NCBI GenBank assembly: GCA_018873225.1
Contig: JAEILZ010000005.1
Coordinates: 2,976,001 to 3,040,000, forward strand
DNA length: 64,000 nt
Source of the DNA: [Phialemoniopsis] sp. UDSM-2020
Lineage: Eukaryota > Ascomycota > Sordariomycetes > Thyridiales > Thyridiaceae
Reading direction: 5' to 3'
A program made the position numbers and the translations under genes. Shown piece after piece: positions 11,782 through 23,584 of this stretch (its first letter is position 1; each line of letters begins with the position of its first letter). The notes beneath the pieces are model-generated. The model ran no database searches. It saw only the letters and a list, made by a program, of their open reading frames with translations, and had not been told where the DNA came from.

Positions 11782-12736
11782 ATGTTTTCCCACTACATCG
11801 AGAGTGCACAGCACATCTACGCGCACATCTACGCCAACATGTACGCATCGTACCCTTCAGACCTGACCATGGACGAGATCCAACAACTCCTGTCGAAATA
11901 CGGCCCTCAGCTGGACCTGGCCTACCACCTTTTACTCTTCGCGCCGTTCATTGTCAGCCCCTTCAAACACTTCTTCACGACCAGGCGGGCCAAGGCCGCC
12001 GGCACGCCTTACCCTCCCCTCCTGGGACACATCGTCGCCTCTCTCATCGAGATCGCTCGCTTCCAGTACCGACAGCTCACGGCTCGGAGCCGAGCCTCGC
12101 TATTCGCCACGGAGCTCGACCTCGCGCTCTGCACCCTGAACCTCGTCTGCACCTTCGGCATCGCCAGGCGGGCGCCCCGCGGCGACACCCGCTTCATGCG
12201 CCCGCTCTTCCAGGCCACCGCCCTGACCCGCTTCATCGCCATGGCCGCCGGCTACGGCACCGGCAGCCCGACGTGGTACCACGCCAGCGTCAAGACGCTC
12301 AACGGCTTCGTCTGGAGCCGCGTCCTGATCGACCTGTTCTTCCGCGAGAAGATCTTTGGCGAGGGCTTCTCGGTGGCCTACACGGCGGGCCAGTTCTTCG
12401 GCCTCTCGCTGGCCGTGGTGGAGGGGCGGTACCCCTTCAGCGGGCTGTTGGGCGTGCCGGTCCTGCTGGGCATCATGCTTGGCCTGATCCTGTTTGAGCG
12501 GTCCATGTCGGAGCGTATCACACCCAAGTACGTCCCTGCGCAAGCCACAATGTTGGTCTGACCAATGCAATGCTAACAGACTTGTGCACAGGAGCGCAAA
12601 GAGCAGCATACTCCACCGATGGTGTGTCCAGATTGGATTCGTCGAGTCTAAGACTTACAAGCTCCTCCGGGAGGATGAGGCTGCCGATACCAGATTGGGC
12701 GAGAAGGTTACAGCGGCTGCGGCGAAGGCACACTAA
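11782..12736 (+). CDS. Conserved-looking multi-pass membrane protein of unknown function
   Basis: Two exons (11782-12527, 12592-12736) give 296 residues. The frame, strong GC bias at third positions and a clean GTACGT donor support it. Hydrophobic segments lie near residues 38-55, 110-125, 140-155 and 205-245, so three to five membrane helices are likely. The C-terminus is hydrophilic. There is no signal peptide; the Met at 11782 follows a pyrimidine-rich leader and a further in-frame ATG occurs at 11839. I do not recognise the family. It could be an organelle or plasma-membrane protein; nothing in the neighbourhood suggests a role. Confidence 0.7.
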
Positions 12737-13446
12737 GCTGTGGGCGAAACTGGTGTGTTGGCATATATTGGGAGTTGATTCCCGATGCGGCAATATGTTA
12801 CCCTTCAACCAAGCCTACGCCGCGCACAAGCTTCAAACAAAAGCCCCAGTCTGGGCGATTGACACGCGCAAACCGCGGCAAATTTTTCATTTTAGGAGAC
12901 ATGAGATATGAGTAATGAGATTCGGCATGGGCAACGATGAGCGGCGCGGGCGTCGGGCATGTAGAGCCCGATTCGAGGGGAGTGAATTGAGGTCGCTTCA
13001 GCATGAGAGCTGAGGGCTGAGCGCGGGTGCATCTGACTGGACGGCACATGACGGAGTGCATGGAGGCGTCACTGTATCATTATCAAGGACATTGCAGCAT
13101 GTGTTTTCCTGAGCGAATGAGGTCGAAGGGGCATGAAGCAGCGTGATTGTGGCGTTGTAAGATGGAGGGTGGGCATTCGCGTTGGATCGAATGCCCACTT
13201 CGAGAGTTATGCAAGTTCTCGTTGTATTCATCTGCTTTGATTACGGATTAATTGTAATCCGATGCCTGTTCTCATGCATGCGGTTGACCAATGACCATAT
13301 GACAACGTGATCACTGGCACAGCCTGATGTTGTCGCACAACGAAAGGTTTTGGATCTCGGCTGCCTAGTCAACTACATACAATTCGCGGCATAGATCAGG
13401 GCACAGACATCAGAAGATTGCGGCGCTTGTTGCAGCATCCGATAGG
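12737..13446. other. Intergenic 0.7 kb
   Basis: No gene or clear repeat seen. It holds the 3' region of the membrane protein and the promoter of the multidomain gene at 13447. Confidence 0.4.
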
Positions 13447-15266
13447 ATGGCAGTGCCGTTTGGATTCTCCGTCGGTGACTTCATTGCCATTGGGAAGCTG
13501 ATCGGCCAGGTTACTACGGAGCTTCGCAAGGTCAGCGTCCTAGCCTTGACTTGTTGTTACGATTAGTTCAGACCGAGAAAGCAGTGGTTCTTTTACTGAC
13601 TCGTTAATGATAGAACGGCGAGACACCCTTGGAATACCAGTCTCTCTTGATCGAACTTGAAGCCTTGGAGAGAGCCTTGACTCAACTCTACACCCTAAAA
13701 CCCGCGAGCCACGAGCTGCATCAACTGACGGCTATACAAGCCACGGCCAACGCTTGCAAAAGACCGCTCCGGGACTTCTTGATCAAGCTTTCCAAGTTTG
13801 AAGACAAGTTGGGCGCTTTCAGCTCCGAGGACAACAAATGGAAGGGGTTGCCCCGGAGGTTACAATTCCGAGTCTATTTCAAAGACGACATCAAAGAGTT
13901 GCGGTCGACACTTGCAAGTCAAGTGTTGACTATCAATCTGCTCTTGACGACGCAGGCAGTGGCTTCGATCACTACTGCAGAGCACGACAGAACTCTCCTT
14001 GCCTCAAGTCTGGACAACAAAATCGAACAAAGTCACAATGTTATGAGAAACGTGGATGCCCAAATGAGCGGCTTACAGCAGCAACAACACACTTTCGAGG
14101 AGCAGCTCAATTCTCAATCCTCTGCCATATCGAAATGCGCTATCAAGACTGATGACATTCAGCAGAAGATCAGTGAGCAGACAGAACTAGTTCAGTCAGT
14201 CGAGACCTCGACAGAACGCATGGGCGGGTACGCCGAAACTATCCTTACAAGAGTCACCACGATGCTAAGCCGCATGACCTTGGGGCTGGTGCAGCTTCGT
14301 GATATCAGTTCTCAACTTACAAAGATCGTGCGGCTATTCAACACTTTCACCACGGAGATGCATACGATCATGTTCAAAGTTATTGAGCTTTTTGTCAACC
14401 TGCAAAAAGCCTTACATACTCTTGAACATGCACTCCCTCAACATCTCTGCCTCCCTGTGGTTACATTCACCACCGCACTAGGAGATACAATGGCTCTGCC
14501 ACTTCAGCTCTGCCAACACTGGAACACCTTTAAGGGCCTTTTAGATGTGATATTCACCGACAGGCCTGGGAAGCATCGAGTCGACAACGGCACGTTTTTG
14601 ATCACGAACATTCGCCAAGGCAGAGTACTGGACGAGAAGACCTGGCAGAGCACCGTACAACAAGATGACCATCTCTTCATGTCTATGCTTTTACAAAAGT
14701 CGGGAGATGTCGAGCAATTCTGTCCATTTCCGAGTTGCCAATCCGTTGTGACGGACTCTCGCATCGATGCCAGGGGGCAAATTTGCCTCCGGTGCGGACG
14801 ATGGTGGGTTCGGAGGTCTAGCTGGCTGGCGCTTGACATGCTGCTGGTCGATAAGGGCTTACAGACGCTCAGAGGCAATGTAGAACACCTGCGCCAAGAT
14901 AGGAATCGACAACAAGAAGATGAAGAGGAAGATATCGAGCTGTATCGGCGAATACATGTGGTGCCTTGTGCTCCACTCAGGCCACCCAGGGATTCCTCGC
15001 TCGCAAACAAGCTCTTTGAGCCGCTCCATTGGAGACGTCCTCATGGAGATGTGGCTTCTATGTCGATTCGTCTGCCGTATTGGGTGTGTCCACAATGTGG
15101 AAGTAAATTAAGTCTCTCATCCGCTTGTCTTAAGTGTGGCGGGAGACGACACGACAAGAAAAGTGATAATTTCATAGGATTCGGACGGCGCGAACAAGAA
15201 CATGATATATTATCCAATTATAATGATACACCCTCTGGCATGAGGTGTTTCATAAGGGCGCGTTAA
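13447..15266 (+). CDS. Fungal N-terminal domain, coiled coil, ubiquitin-like and double zinc-ribbon protein
   Basis: Two exons (13447-13530, 13614-15266) give 578 residues. The start (MAVPFGFSVGDFIAIGKLIG) and the following helices are the fungal N-terminal domain found at the head of STAND/NLR-like and related proteins. Residues about 150-280 are Gln- and Ser-rich helices likely to form coiled coils. Around residues 290-360 a segment beginning LPVVTFTTALGDTMALPLQ looks like the ubiquitin-like (ULD) domain that often accompanies this N-terminus in fungi. Two cysteine pairs follow (CPFPSC...CLRC, about residues 388-412) and the C-terminus holds a second ribbon (CPQCG...CLKCGG). No NACHT, NB-ARC or repeat domain is present, so it may be an adaptor rather than a receptor. 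Domain names are from memory of family patterns; function is unknown. Confidence 0.75.
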
Positions 15267-15754
15267 CATCTTGGGTTCCCAAGGTGCCGAGGAAGTGAGC
15301 ATCGGCTCATCGCGATAGTCTGCTCAATTTTATTGAAGACCATCACAGCTTGTGTCTTTTTTGATAGAATAGAAAGTCTAGTGTCCGACTCAAGTCTGTC
15401 TGATAGATGCTCAAGCTGTCTGTAAGGACCTCAGATGAAGTGAACGGAACGGTGGGGGGCACGATGGCGAATGCCTGTGCTGAAAAAACTCCTGACCTTT
15501 TATTCACATACAACATACAAAGACTGAGGTTGTCACTGCTACCTTACATGATTCACGAAAATTCCGTTGTGACTCATTGTTGTTTTCAAAACTTCGTATT
15601 GCAGCAAAAGTTTGACAGCTTTGACACGTAAAGAAAGTTTAAGGCTGGTGGTCCATGATAGTTCCTTTTCGAGCAGCTCCAGGGATATGTTCTGTCGAGT
15701 ATCAGGACTGTGTGACCCGTGGCGAGCTTGAGAAAGTTTGCTGACGTGTGCAGA
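15267..15754. other. Convergent 3' spacer
   Basis: Lies between the ends of two convergent genes. No gene or repeat is seen. Confidence 0.4.
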
Positions 15755-16108
15755 TTAAACGAGCTTGCCGTAGATCTTCCCTTTCAACGGCCCGGTATCA
15801 TGCGTGGGAGGCTTGTCGGTCCACTTGAAGTCGATCCGGTGGATGAAGTTGCTCCGGAACTGGTCATATTTCAAGCCCTTTCTGTTCCTGTTCGCATCTC
15901 CGTAAAAGTTCTTCTGAATGTCTGCCTGCGCTGCCGGAAGAAACGTGTCGGTGTACCACTTGCTCTGCGCGTTGTGGTCCTGGCGAGCCGCGTGAGAGTA
16001 CAGGGCCGTGTCGTAGTGGTCGTCGACTTTTCTGTGGCCCTTGGCGTCGGTATAAGGACAGAGGTACTTGTATCTGCAGTAGAAGTATCCACCGCTTTTG
16101 TGCGACAT
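15755..16108 (-). CDS. Small hypothetical protein, Tyr/Lys-rich
   Basis: A single exon of 117 residues with coding-like composition. It is rich in Tyr, Lys, Asp and His and starts MSHKSGGYFYCRYKYLCPY. There is no signal peptide or membrane helix. Two cysteines close to the start are the only ones. The C-terminus is basic. I do not recognise it; a small conserved fungal protein is plausible, and a chance frame cannot be excluded. Confidence 0.5.
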   Translation of the reverse strand: MSHKSGGYFYCRYKYLCPYTDAKGHRKVDDHYDTALYSHAARQDHNAQSKWYTDTFLPAAQADIQKNFYGDANRNRKGLKYDQFRSNFIHRIDFKWTDKPPTHDTGPLKGKIYGKLV

Positions 16109-16704
16109 TGTACGGGATTCTCTCTTGAGTGGTGGTGCTTGTATTGAAGGTGTTCTCTGAAACAGTGCTTAAGTTTATTCCAGAAGACTTGATCTGTGCG
16201 CCGACCTTGGAAATGGGGACCCCATGTAGCTTTTGTATCCCAGTCCGGAAGATTATGCCTCGCGATTACCTAGCGGAGTGTCATAATCTGACACGCAGCT
16301 CTTGTCACCCTCTGATCCTTCGGTGAGCAGTGGCATCCAACTTTCACGAGGCTCAGCATGGTCAATTGTCTCGGCAACTGCCCAAAACACGGCCAGGACT
16401 GGGCTGTTCTGGTCGTGATTGCTAGTGCTGATCTGATGTTACTTTAACGTTACTGTCCCTGCTTTGGTGTAGGCAGACTTTTGGCCCCCAACCTTGGTTC
16501 CGCGCTGCTGACGTCTGACAAACTAGTCACCAAGGTACCGCGGCGTGACTTAAGCTTCGTCAAGGCGAGACAGATACGTGACCGGGTTCGGGATTGAAAG
16601 GTGATGTGCCACTGGCCACAATGTCATGGCTACGAGACTGTGGAAATGCGAATCAATGCTTCTATCAATGCTACGCTATACAAAATGCTCTATGATACCT
16701 CTCT
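16109..16704. other. Spacer of 0.6 kb
   Basis: Upstream of the small gene and downstream of the anion exporter. No supported gene. Confidence 0.4.
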
Positions 16705-18253
16705 TCATTTGGCCCCTGTAGGGCTCTTGACAGTATTATTCTCCCCCTCCTGCATCATCAGCGTCGGCTTGCTGCTCACATACAGCAGCGACCCGTTGAG
16801 TAGGCCTCTAATCGTAAACACCATGTTGACCAGGATGATGATCATCAGCAATACCGTCAGCACCGTCGACCACACCCGCAGCGCCGTCGAGTCCATGATC
16901 TTGCCCAGCTCCACAGCTGCATTCGTGTAAACTCCCTAATGAACGAGCATATCGTCAGCCTCCACTCCATACATAATCGACGAAGGAAACGGCACATAAA
17001 CTTACCCATGGAAACACCAACGACCACTCGGCCAGCGAGTAGCTGATGTGGTGGTCGTGCGTCCTCTTGCGCGGACTCACGTGGCTGTGCCCCACGCTCG
17101 TCGACGCGTAGAACCACCAAAACGTGCCCTGGCCCCAGCTCAGGAACCCCATAAACATGCTGCCGTACCCCAGCACCTCCATCGCGTGCTTGGAGAACAT
17201 GATACCGCCGGGTGAGTACGCCGCGAATGCGTCGCTCTGGCTCGCGAGAACCCCGCCCAGCGCCTGCAGCGCGAAGCTGCCCTGGCCCCAGGGCCCCGCG
17301 AGGATCATGTCCTGGTACACCTTACCGCCCGGCGGAGGCACGCCGTCAAAGAGGCGCACTAGGTACACGGTGCTCAGGGCCAGGGCGAGCGGCATGCCGA
17401 GCCCGAGGAAGAGGTACGAGACCATGGCGATGGGCAGGCGCAGCGCGGCGGACGCCTCGGTCCCGGCCTCGAACCCGCCGGCCACGACGACGCCGCCGCC
17501 CGCGGCCAGCGTGATGGCGGCGACGAGGGGCAGCTGGGTGACGGGCAGGATCTGCTGGGCGCCGGGGGGCTGGACGTGCAGGTAGTAGTAAGGGATGGCC
17601 GTGCATGCGACGAGCGCGAGGCCCATGTTGACCCACCACAGGATGCAGGCGGCGGCGGCCCAGCCGGGCAGGTGGCCGAGCGCGAGGGCGACCATCTGGA
17701 CGCAGCTCGTGAAGGCGATGGAGACGGAGGAGAAGCAGGCGACCTCGCCGGCGTTGTGGCCGAGGGAGGCGACGACGTGCCTCGGGTCGAGCGCGGCGCG
17801 GACGGCGTAGAGGGCGAGCATGAGGACTAGCGAAACGGCGGTGAAGGCCCAGACGACGTAGGAGATGACGTCGAGGCCGCGGAACTGGTAGTCGAGGCGG
17901 AAGAGGATGGTCGAGGTGATGCCCGTGCCCTGGGGGATGAGGAACCAGATGGAGGAGAAGGACAGGATGGCGGCGCGGAGCGGGGAGACGCGGCGGACGG
18001 CGGCGACGAGGTTGGGTACCTCGGTCAGGTCCGGGTTGGGGACCGCGGAGGAGGAGGCGGAGGGGGTCCTTGATGCAGTTGAGTGGGACGGAGCCGGGGC
18101 CGGCGGGTGATGGTGCCCGGGCGGAGGCGAGGGTGCATCGGAGCGGTGGACGGGAGTGGACACCAGGGTCAGGTCGTTGGAGGTGTCGGACCCGGGCACC
18201 TGAGACAGAAAATCGCCGTCATGGTTGTGGGCGAAGGGGTAATGCAGCGGCAT
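16705..18253 (-). CDS. Ssu1-type sulfite efflux pump (TehA/SLAC1/Mae1 superfamily)
   Basis: Two exons (18253-17006, 16935-16705) give 492 residues. The first 90 are Pro-, Ser- and His-rich and probably cytosolic. About ten hydrophobic segments follow, as in the C4-dicarboxylate/sulfite/anion channel superfamily. WSLVFPWGVYTNAA, read across the splice junction, is close to the conserved motif in the last part of fungal Ssu1 proteins. Ssu1 exports sulfite across the plasma membrane, giving sulfite tolerance and releasing reductant during growth on keratin or cysteine. A malate transporter of the Mae1 branch is the main alternative. Its promoter region (18254-20145) is unusually long at 1.9 kb. 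Confidence 0.85.
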
Positions 18254-20145
18254 CCCGGCCGCCCGTTTCCAACCCGTTATTCAGGACCGAGCCGGTCCTC
18301 CTTCCCTCGTTTACTTGTGTACCCTCGGACGTCGCTTGAGATGTATTTGGATGCCAGCTTCTGCTCCCGATAACCACACATTTGCCAGCGCACTTCTAAA
18401 CCACCACAAGAAAGAGATATATTGGGGCGTTGTCGTTCGGATTCCGGCCTCTTGATTGCGTCCTGGTCTCGTCGGTTCCTTTAATCTATTAGTGTAGGTC
18501 GGTGACGTTTCTGTCAGCGATGGAGATCCTAGTTCTAGTAATATGCTGATGTGTTGATGCTAGGGTCGTGAACGATGAAATTTGTCCTCAGAAGAAGGAA
18601 ATGATTCTACAAGGAAATGGGAAAGGAAAAGAGAAGCAAGGAAGAGAGAGGGCCAAGAGAAGGTTTGGCCGCCAAGACGGGAGCGGATGTCGTCGTTCGG
18701 TAGGTGAATGGCATGGCACATACAAACATGTACAGGCTGGCTGGGGGTGGGCATTTAAGAAACGACACCAACGCCGACGCCAGTCCGCCACTAAACAGAG
18801 AGGGAATGTACGGATCTATCGAAACCTTGCCCAGCGCGGGCTTGCACTTACTCAACCGTACGATCTATGTGGGCTCCCCAGCTTTGGGATCCGCTCCGAG
18901 GGAACTCCCTCTCTGCTCGTTGCCGTTCGGAAGCGCGGGGACCGGGATGGGCTCTTTGCTGCCCTAGTATCACGCCTCGTTCTCAGAATGGACGCTGCAG
19001 AACAGATGTGGCGTCACGCACGCTGTAGCCAGCCCTGTAACGATGGGGCCTGAGCTGTCCTGTCCCCTGTTCTGTTCTAGCTTCCAGAGATCCTGGAATT
19101 TCTTTGCCAGTCGAGAGGAAGGACAGAGTTTCGCTGCACGCCCAGCTTACGCAACAGACCAGAATGCCCTCCATCCGCTCCATCCAGATCGCGCAGAAAA
19201 GGTCGATCTCTTACGTACAGGAAACCACGGCATCATGGCACCATCAGGTGGTTAAACTTCTCAGGAGAGCGAGGGAGAGGACAGTCCGGCAGATGCCTGT
19301 GCCCATTTCCTCATCTCCACCCCCTTGGCACCGGCTAGCGTTGGATTAAGCATCTCCGCGGCGGCTCTGCCCGCTGATGCACGTCGTCTAAAGCAAGCCA
19401 CCTCGCCTGCCAATTCTGCGTTAGTTCGCACCAAACATGGGTTCTGTCTTTCTTTTCTCCGTGACCCTTCTCCCCGGATTTGCTCATTCAAAAGGGGAAG
19501 AGCCGCCGCCTCCCTCATGTCCTCCTGAGGAGTCATCGCGCAAAGGCTCTTTTTATCCACTTTGACGGTAGAAGCACATCGAGAAAGACCCGCCCCGAAA
19601 CACCGAATTATCCCCCCGATCCCAAGAACCCCGGTACGGCCTGCAATTGGACGACCGAGCGACTTCCGCGGACCGCGGAGATGCCCGTTCTCAACCGCAT
19701 GCATGCGGGAAATACATCATGTAGCCTTTTTCGGCCTCATCATCGCCGGGAATACAAATAAGCTGCTTACTGGAAGAATGTGGAGCTGCTTTTGTTATGG
19801 TGCTTTCTCCGTGTATTACCATCCCGTGTATGTTCTTCTTTATCACCCCGTGATGATCTCCCGCGAGAGTCTACCTATATACATCGTTGGTCTATCTAAA
19901 TGCCATCATAACGATCGTGAGTCTTGAAGGGTGGTTGGTGAGGAGCAAGCGTGGGTATCTTTACGCTTTCGGACAAGAAGAAGAAGTGAACAAAATATTA
20001 CAGAGGCTCCCAAGCAAAAAGATCCATTTCCCTTGGATATCATGTCGTGAAGATCATTTAGAAACCTCGCGGATATCCAGCATGTCGTAAAATCATTCCC
20101 GCCTCATGTCGCTGAACCCAAAAAAACACAAATTGCAAAAGCTGA
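18254..20145. other. Long upstream region of the anion exporter
   Basis: The 1.9 kb hold only short frames without domains or consistent splice sites. It contains the promoter of the exporter and the 3' region of the DUF2985 gene. A non-coding transcript would be invisible to this analysis. Confidence 0.4.
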
Positions 20146-22464
20146 TCACCTCAGCTCATATGATCCGCTCTCAGCAAGCGGCGAAGGGAAGCCGCCCGGG
20201 ACCCTCCCCACATCCTCGCTTCTCCGCGGCGGTATCCTGTCCTCGCTCCGCCTCAGGGGCTTCCGCGCGATATCGGCGCTCCTCCTCACGCCGCCCGGGG
20301 CAGCAACATTAAACCGGCCCGCGAGGTCCCGGCTCTTTCTCGGCTCCCCTGCTTCCGCTGTAGGCGACCCGGCGCCGCTGTCGTTTTTCCGGCTGCGGTC
20401 CGAGCTCTTCCGGCCCGCGCCCTCGAGCCAAGGCAGGTTGTTCATGCCCTCCTGGAGCCGCTCCTTGAGCCCCTCCCTGTCCTCGCTGCGCCTCACGGCT
20501 TTATCCTCGGCCTTGTGGTTCTGCTTCTGCACCTTGTCCATCGCCTGTGCCGTCAGGTCTTGCTTGAACATGCGCTCAATCACCTCCTTCTTGCGGGTGC
20601 GCCTGTCGCCGATGGTGATCAGAAGGCCGGCACAGCAATTGGCCGTGATGGAGCAGCACAGGATCGTCGTGGTCGGCGCCATAGAGCGCGTGTGCCAGTC
20701 GGTGCCCCAAGTGACCGCGCCTAGCGAGATCTGCAGGCAGCTGTGCAGATCCAGCAGACAGACGATGGAGATGAGTAGACGTAGGGGGAAGGCGCGATGG
20801 GTCTCGGTCTCGTGGGGCTTGTAAAAGGTGTGCGACTTGGCGAGCTTCTGCTGGTGGTGCACGAGGCGGGCCTGTTCCTTGGGCGGAAGTACGGCGATGT
20901 CGTCGATGGAGAGTGGCTTGCCACCCTTGGCAGCAGAGGAACGCAAGGCAGCCTCGAGATCGGTGGCGTCAGTGAAGGCGCCCTGTGTGGGCAGGTCGTT
21001 GTGGTCCTTAAGGTCGGCGAGGAGTAGCTTTTTGCGGAGTTTCCAGGTTTTGCGATCTGATATTGCTATTGTCAGTCGGGTGTTTGCTCGTGATGTAGGT
21101 ATCATTAAGAGGTGGAACTTACGATAATGCGCAACGAAAATCATATGGTAAGTATCCACAGCACGGAATGGCGCGAGACCATCACCCATGATGGCGAACA
21201 GTGCCACGAGAACGTTGTCAATGACATTGATGACGTACGCCTGCCTGTCCGAACCGACATAGATCCATCCGATAAGAAACAGAACCCAAGCGAGGCCAAA
21301 GAGGGTGATGAGGGTAGCGTATAGCGTGATGAAGAAGCCTAACGGCCGCCTGACATACTTGCCAAAAGCGCGCAGACTCTGCTTCAGCTTCGACCTCTTG
21401 GAGTGGAGCATATGACGGACGTGGTCGTTCAACAGCTTGATATCTTGCGCCGTCCATCCCTCAAGCGTTGAGTTATCGGGTAGAATCGCGTACTGGGGTG
21501 CAGTGAGCACGGTCGAGAAGCTGTGAGATCGCCGCAAGCCAGGCTGCTCTGTCCCTTCTCCTCCAGGGCCCGCAGCCGAGGGTGGCCGACTTGTAAGATC
21601 TTCCTCCGATGAAGACGGGTAGGCGCCCGGCGGCGCTGGATATTCGGACAGATCATATGTAGGTCTCCGATCGACCCATCTGCCAAGAGAGGGAACGAAG
21701 AGCGAATTCTGAACATTGGTGATGGAAGAGAGCGTAGCAACCTCGGGATCTGTGGTGCAAATAAGATATTAGACAGGCACTGTCAAGAAGGAAAGTTTAC
21801 ATAAGTTTTCGTGGAACTTACCAATGACGTCTAAAAAGTCGACAATTCTCGAATCATATTCTTCCTGCGCGCTGGCCTCCGGTCTTTGATGTGCAGCGTG
21901 CCGCCTCCTGGCCAAGCTCCGTAACGAACCGATGGTACCCCGCCGTGAACGTGGTATCCGGTCCGGTTCCTCCACGGTCATCGGCTCGGGCTGAAAGCTG
22001 GGCTGGAAGTCGAGGATATTGGTGCTCGCGGGGGTCAGCGCGGGCTCCTCGCGGGGAGCCGGCGTCAGATTGTGCTCCGGCAGGGGCGGAAGCGGCTTCA
22101 TGATGTCGGCGTTGGTGATGCCCTGGCTGCCGGTGGAGCGTCGAGGTTCGGACGAGGCACGCGGGCGGCCGACGACCGTGATGTGGTCTTGCTGCGGCAG
22201 TTGGGCGGCGGGTTCGGGCTGGTCAGTGATGGGGCTCAGGTCGGGTGCCACTGCTGCTGTCGGTGCCGGGGCGATTGGGGCTCGTAGTCGTCGCAGGCGG
22301 ACAGAAGACTGCTGGCGGTCCATGGGTCGAAACTCGACGTTGCGAGCGCGGCTGCTGGGTATTTGAAATGCCGGCTGGGCCGACGGTCTCTGGCTCGACT
22401 CGGCGAGTGAGGCCGAGCGCGGCCGCGTCGCCTGGCTAAAGTAGGGATTCTCGTCGGGCTCCAT
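20146..22464 (-). CDS. Integral membrane protein of the DUF2985 type
   Basis: Three exons: 22464-21822, 21749-21123 and 21056-20146, 726 residues, with phases in agreement. The N-terminal 215 residues are Pro-, Ser- and Arg-rich and probably disordered. A membrane core follows: two close helices (GFFITLYATLITLFGLAWVL) next to WIYVGSDRQAYVINVIDN, and later a pair around RLLISIVCLLDLHSCLQIS and TILCCSITANCCAGLLI. This matches my memory of the fungal DUF2985 family, whose role is unknown. The C-terminal 140 residues carry repeated R-R-S-E-D-R-like motifs, four or five times, possibly phosphorylation sites. Nothing nearby explains its function. Confidence 0.8.
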
Positions 22465-23584
22465 GGTGAATCGCGAGACAAGAAAGCAGTATTGTGGACT
22501 ACGACCGTGAAGGTCGAAGGAGTTTTCGGCGGAGCATGGGGAAAGGGGAACGGAGATAACCAAGAGTTCGAATCGGTTCCCCAGATGTTGACAATTACTA
22601 AGGCAGAGGCAGGGCGAGGGCGGCGCGCGACGTAGTTTGGTCAGTTGGGTGGTGTGAGTGGGAAAATTTCCAAGTTTGGTCGCTGGCGCCAACTGACGTC
22701 ATGTCAATCCGGCTCAACCGGACGGCGTCGCGCTGGTTTGGTGGCGGCGTCAACGCTTCTAGTTCCCGGGAAACAATTGTCCGCTAATGTAGATTGCCCT
22801 CGAAGATCACAATATCAATATGCTCAATAGCAATCCCCCTAGAGTATTTTTCTTTCTCTCCTTCTGCATCTCCTCTTGACCATCTGGACCCAAACGATCG
22901 GTTGTCTCATCCGGTGCGTCGCATCGAAGATGATCTTTGGAGGGCCAAGCTTTCTCCAAGGAGCCATGGATGCGACCCAGTGATTGACAGTGGCAAACAG
23001 CGGCCCGTGCAGCACACCAATTGGCGGGTCCAGGGCCTAGACTGCACGCGCGCTAGTAGTTCCAAGTTTCGGCGCAAACAGGACCCTGATTTCGATTTCA
23101 TTCCTTGAAACCAAACCAAACAATCGGCCAGTTGATAACGCGTGACTAAATAATACTCGTCGACTGAGCTAGGCTTGCTCTGGTGTTGCGGTAGAATGGT
23201 ATTCTTCATCAACAGATAGAGAGAAGTGTTAGCATGTAAGACGTTGCCTTCAATAGAATTGTCAATTTGATCCGGTGACAACAATCGAGACGCTTCCGCC
23301 TTTTCCCGCCGATTTTGCCCTTTAACAACCCCAGAGCTGATGAATCAATTGATTTGAATGCAGGGGAATCCATGAATGTCCTCAAAACGAGTTGATTGAT
23401 GCTGACGGACCGGATGATGGAGGGGTCCGACTGCGGGGCTTGCCCAGCCTGCAACACATGCAATTGATGCCCACCGAAAGATGCAGTCACAGCACAGGTC
23501 GACTACCCAAAATCCAGCATCAAGTTCAGTCGCAAGCAAAAGCGCGCGGGGCTTGTCAGGCCCGGCTCGCGGTCGCACTAAGCC
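22465..23584. other. Divergent spacer between DUF2985 gene and HeLo-HET gene
   Basis: About 1.1 kb with no supported gene. It serves as promoter for both flanking genes. Confidence 0.4.

Noticed and set aside
18568..19053. Plus-strand frame of 161 codons upstream of the anion exporter
   Set aside because: Basic low-complexity translation without domains; more likely chance.
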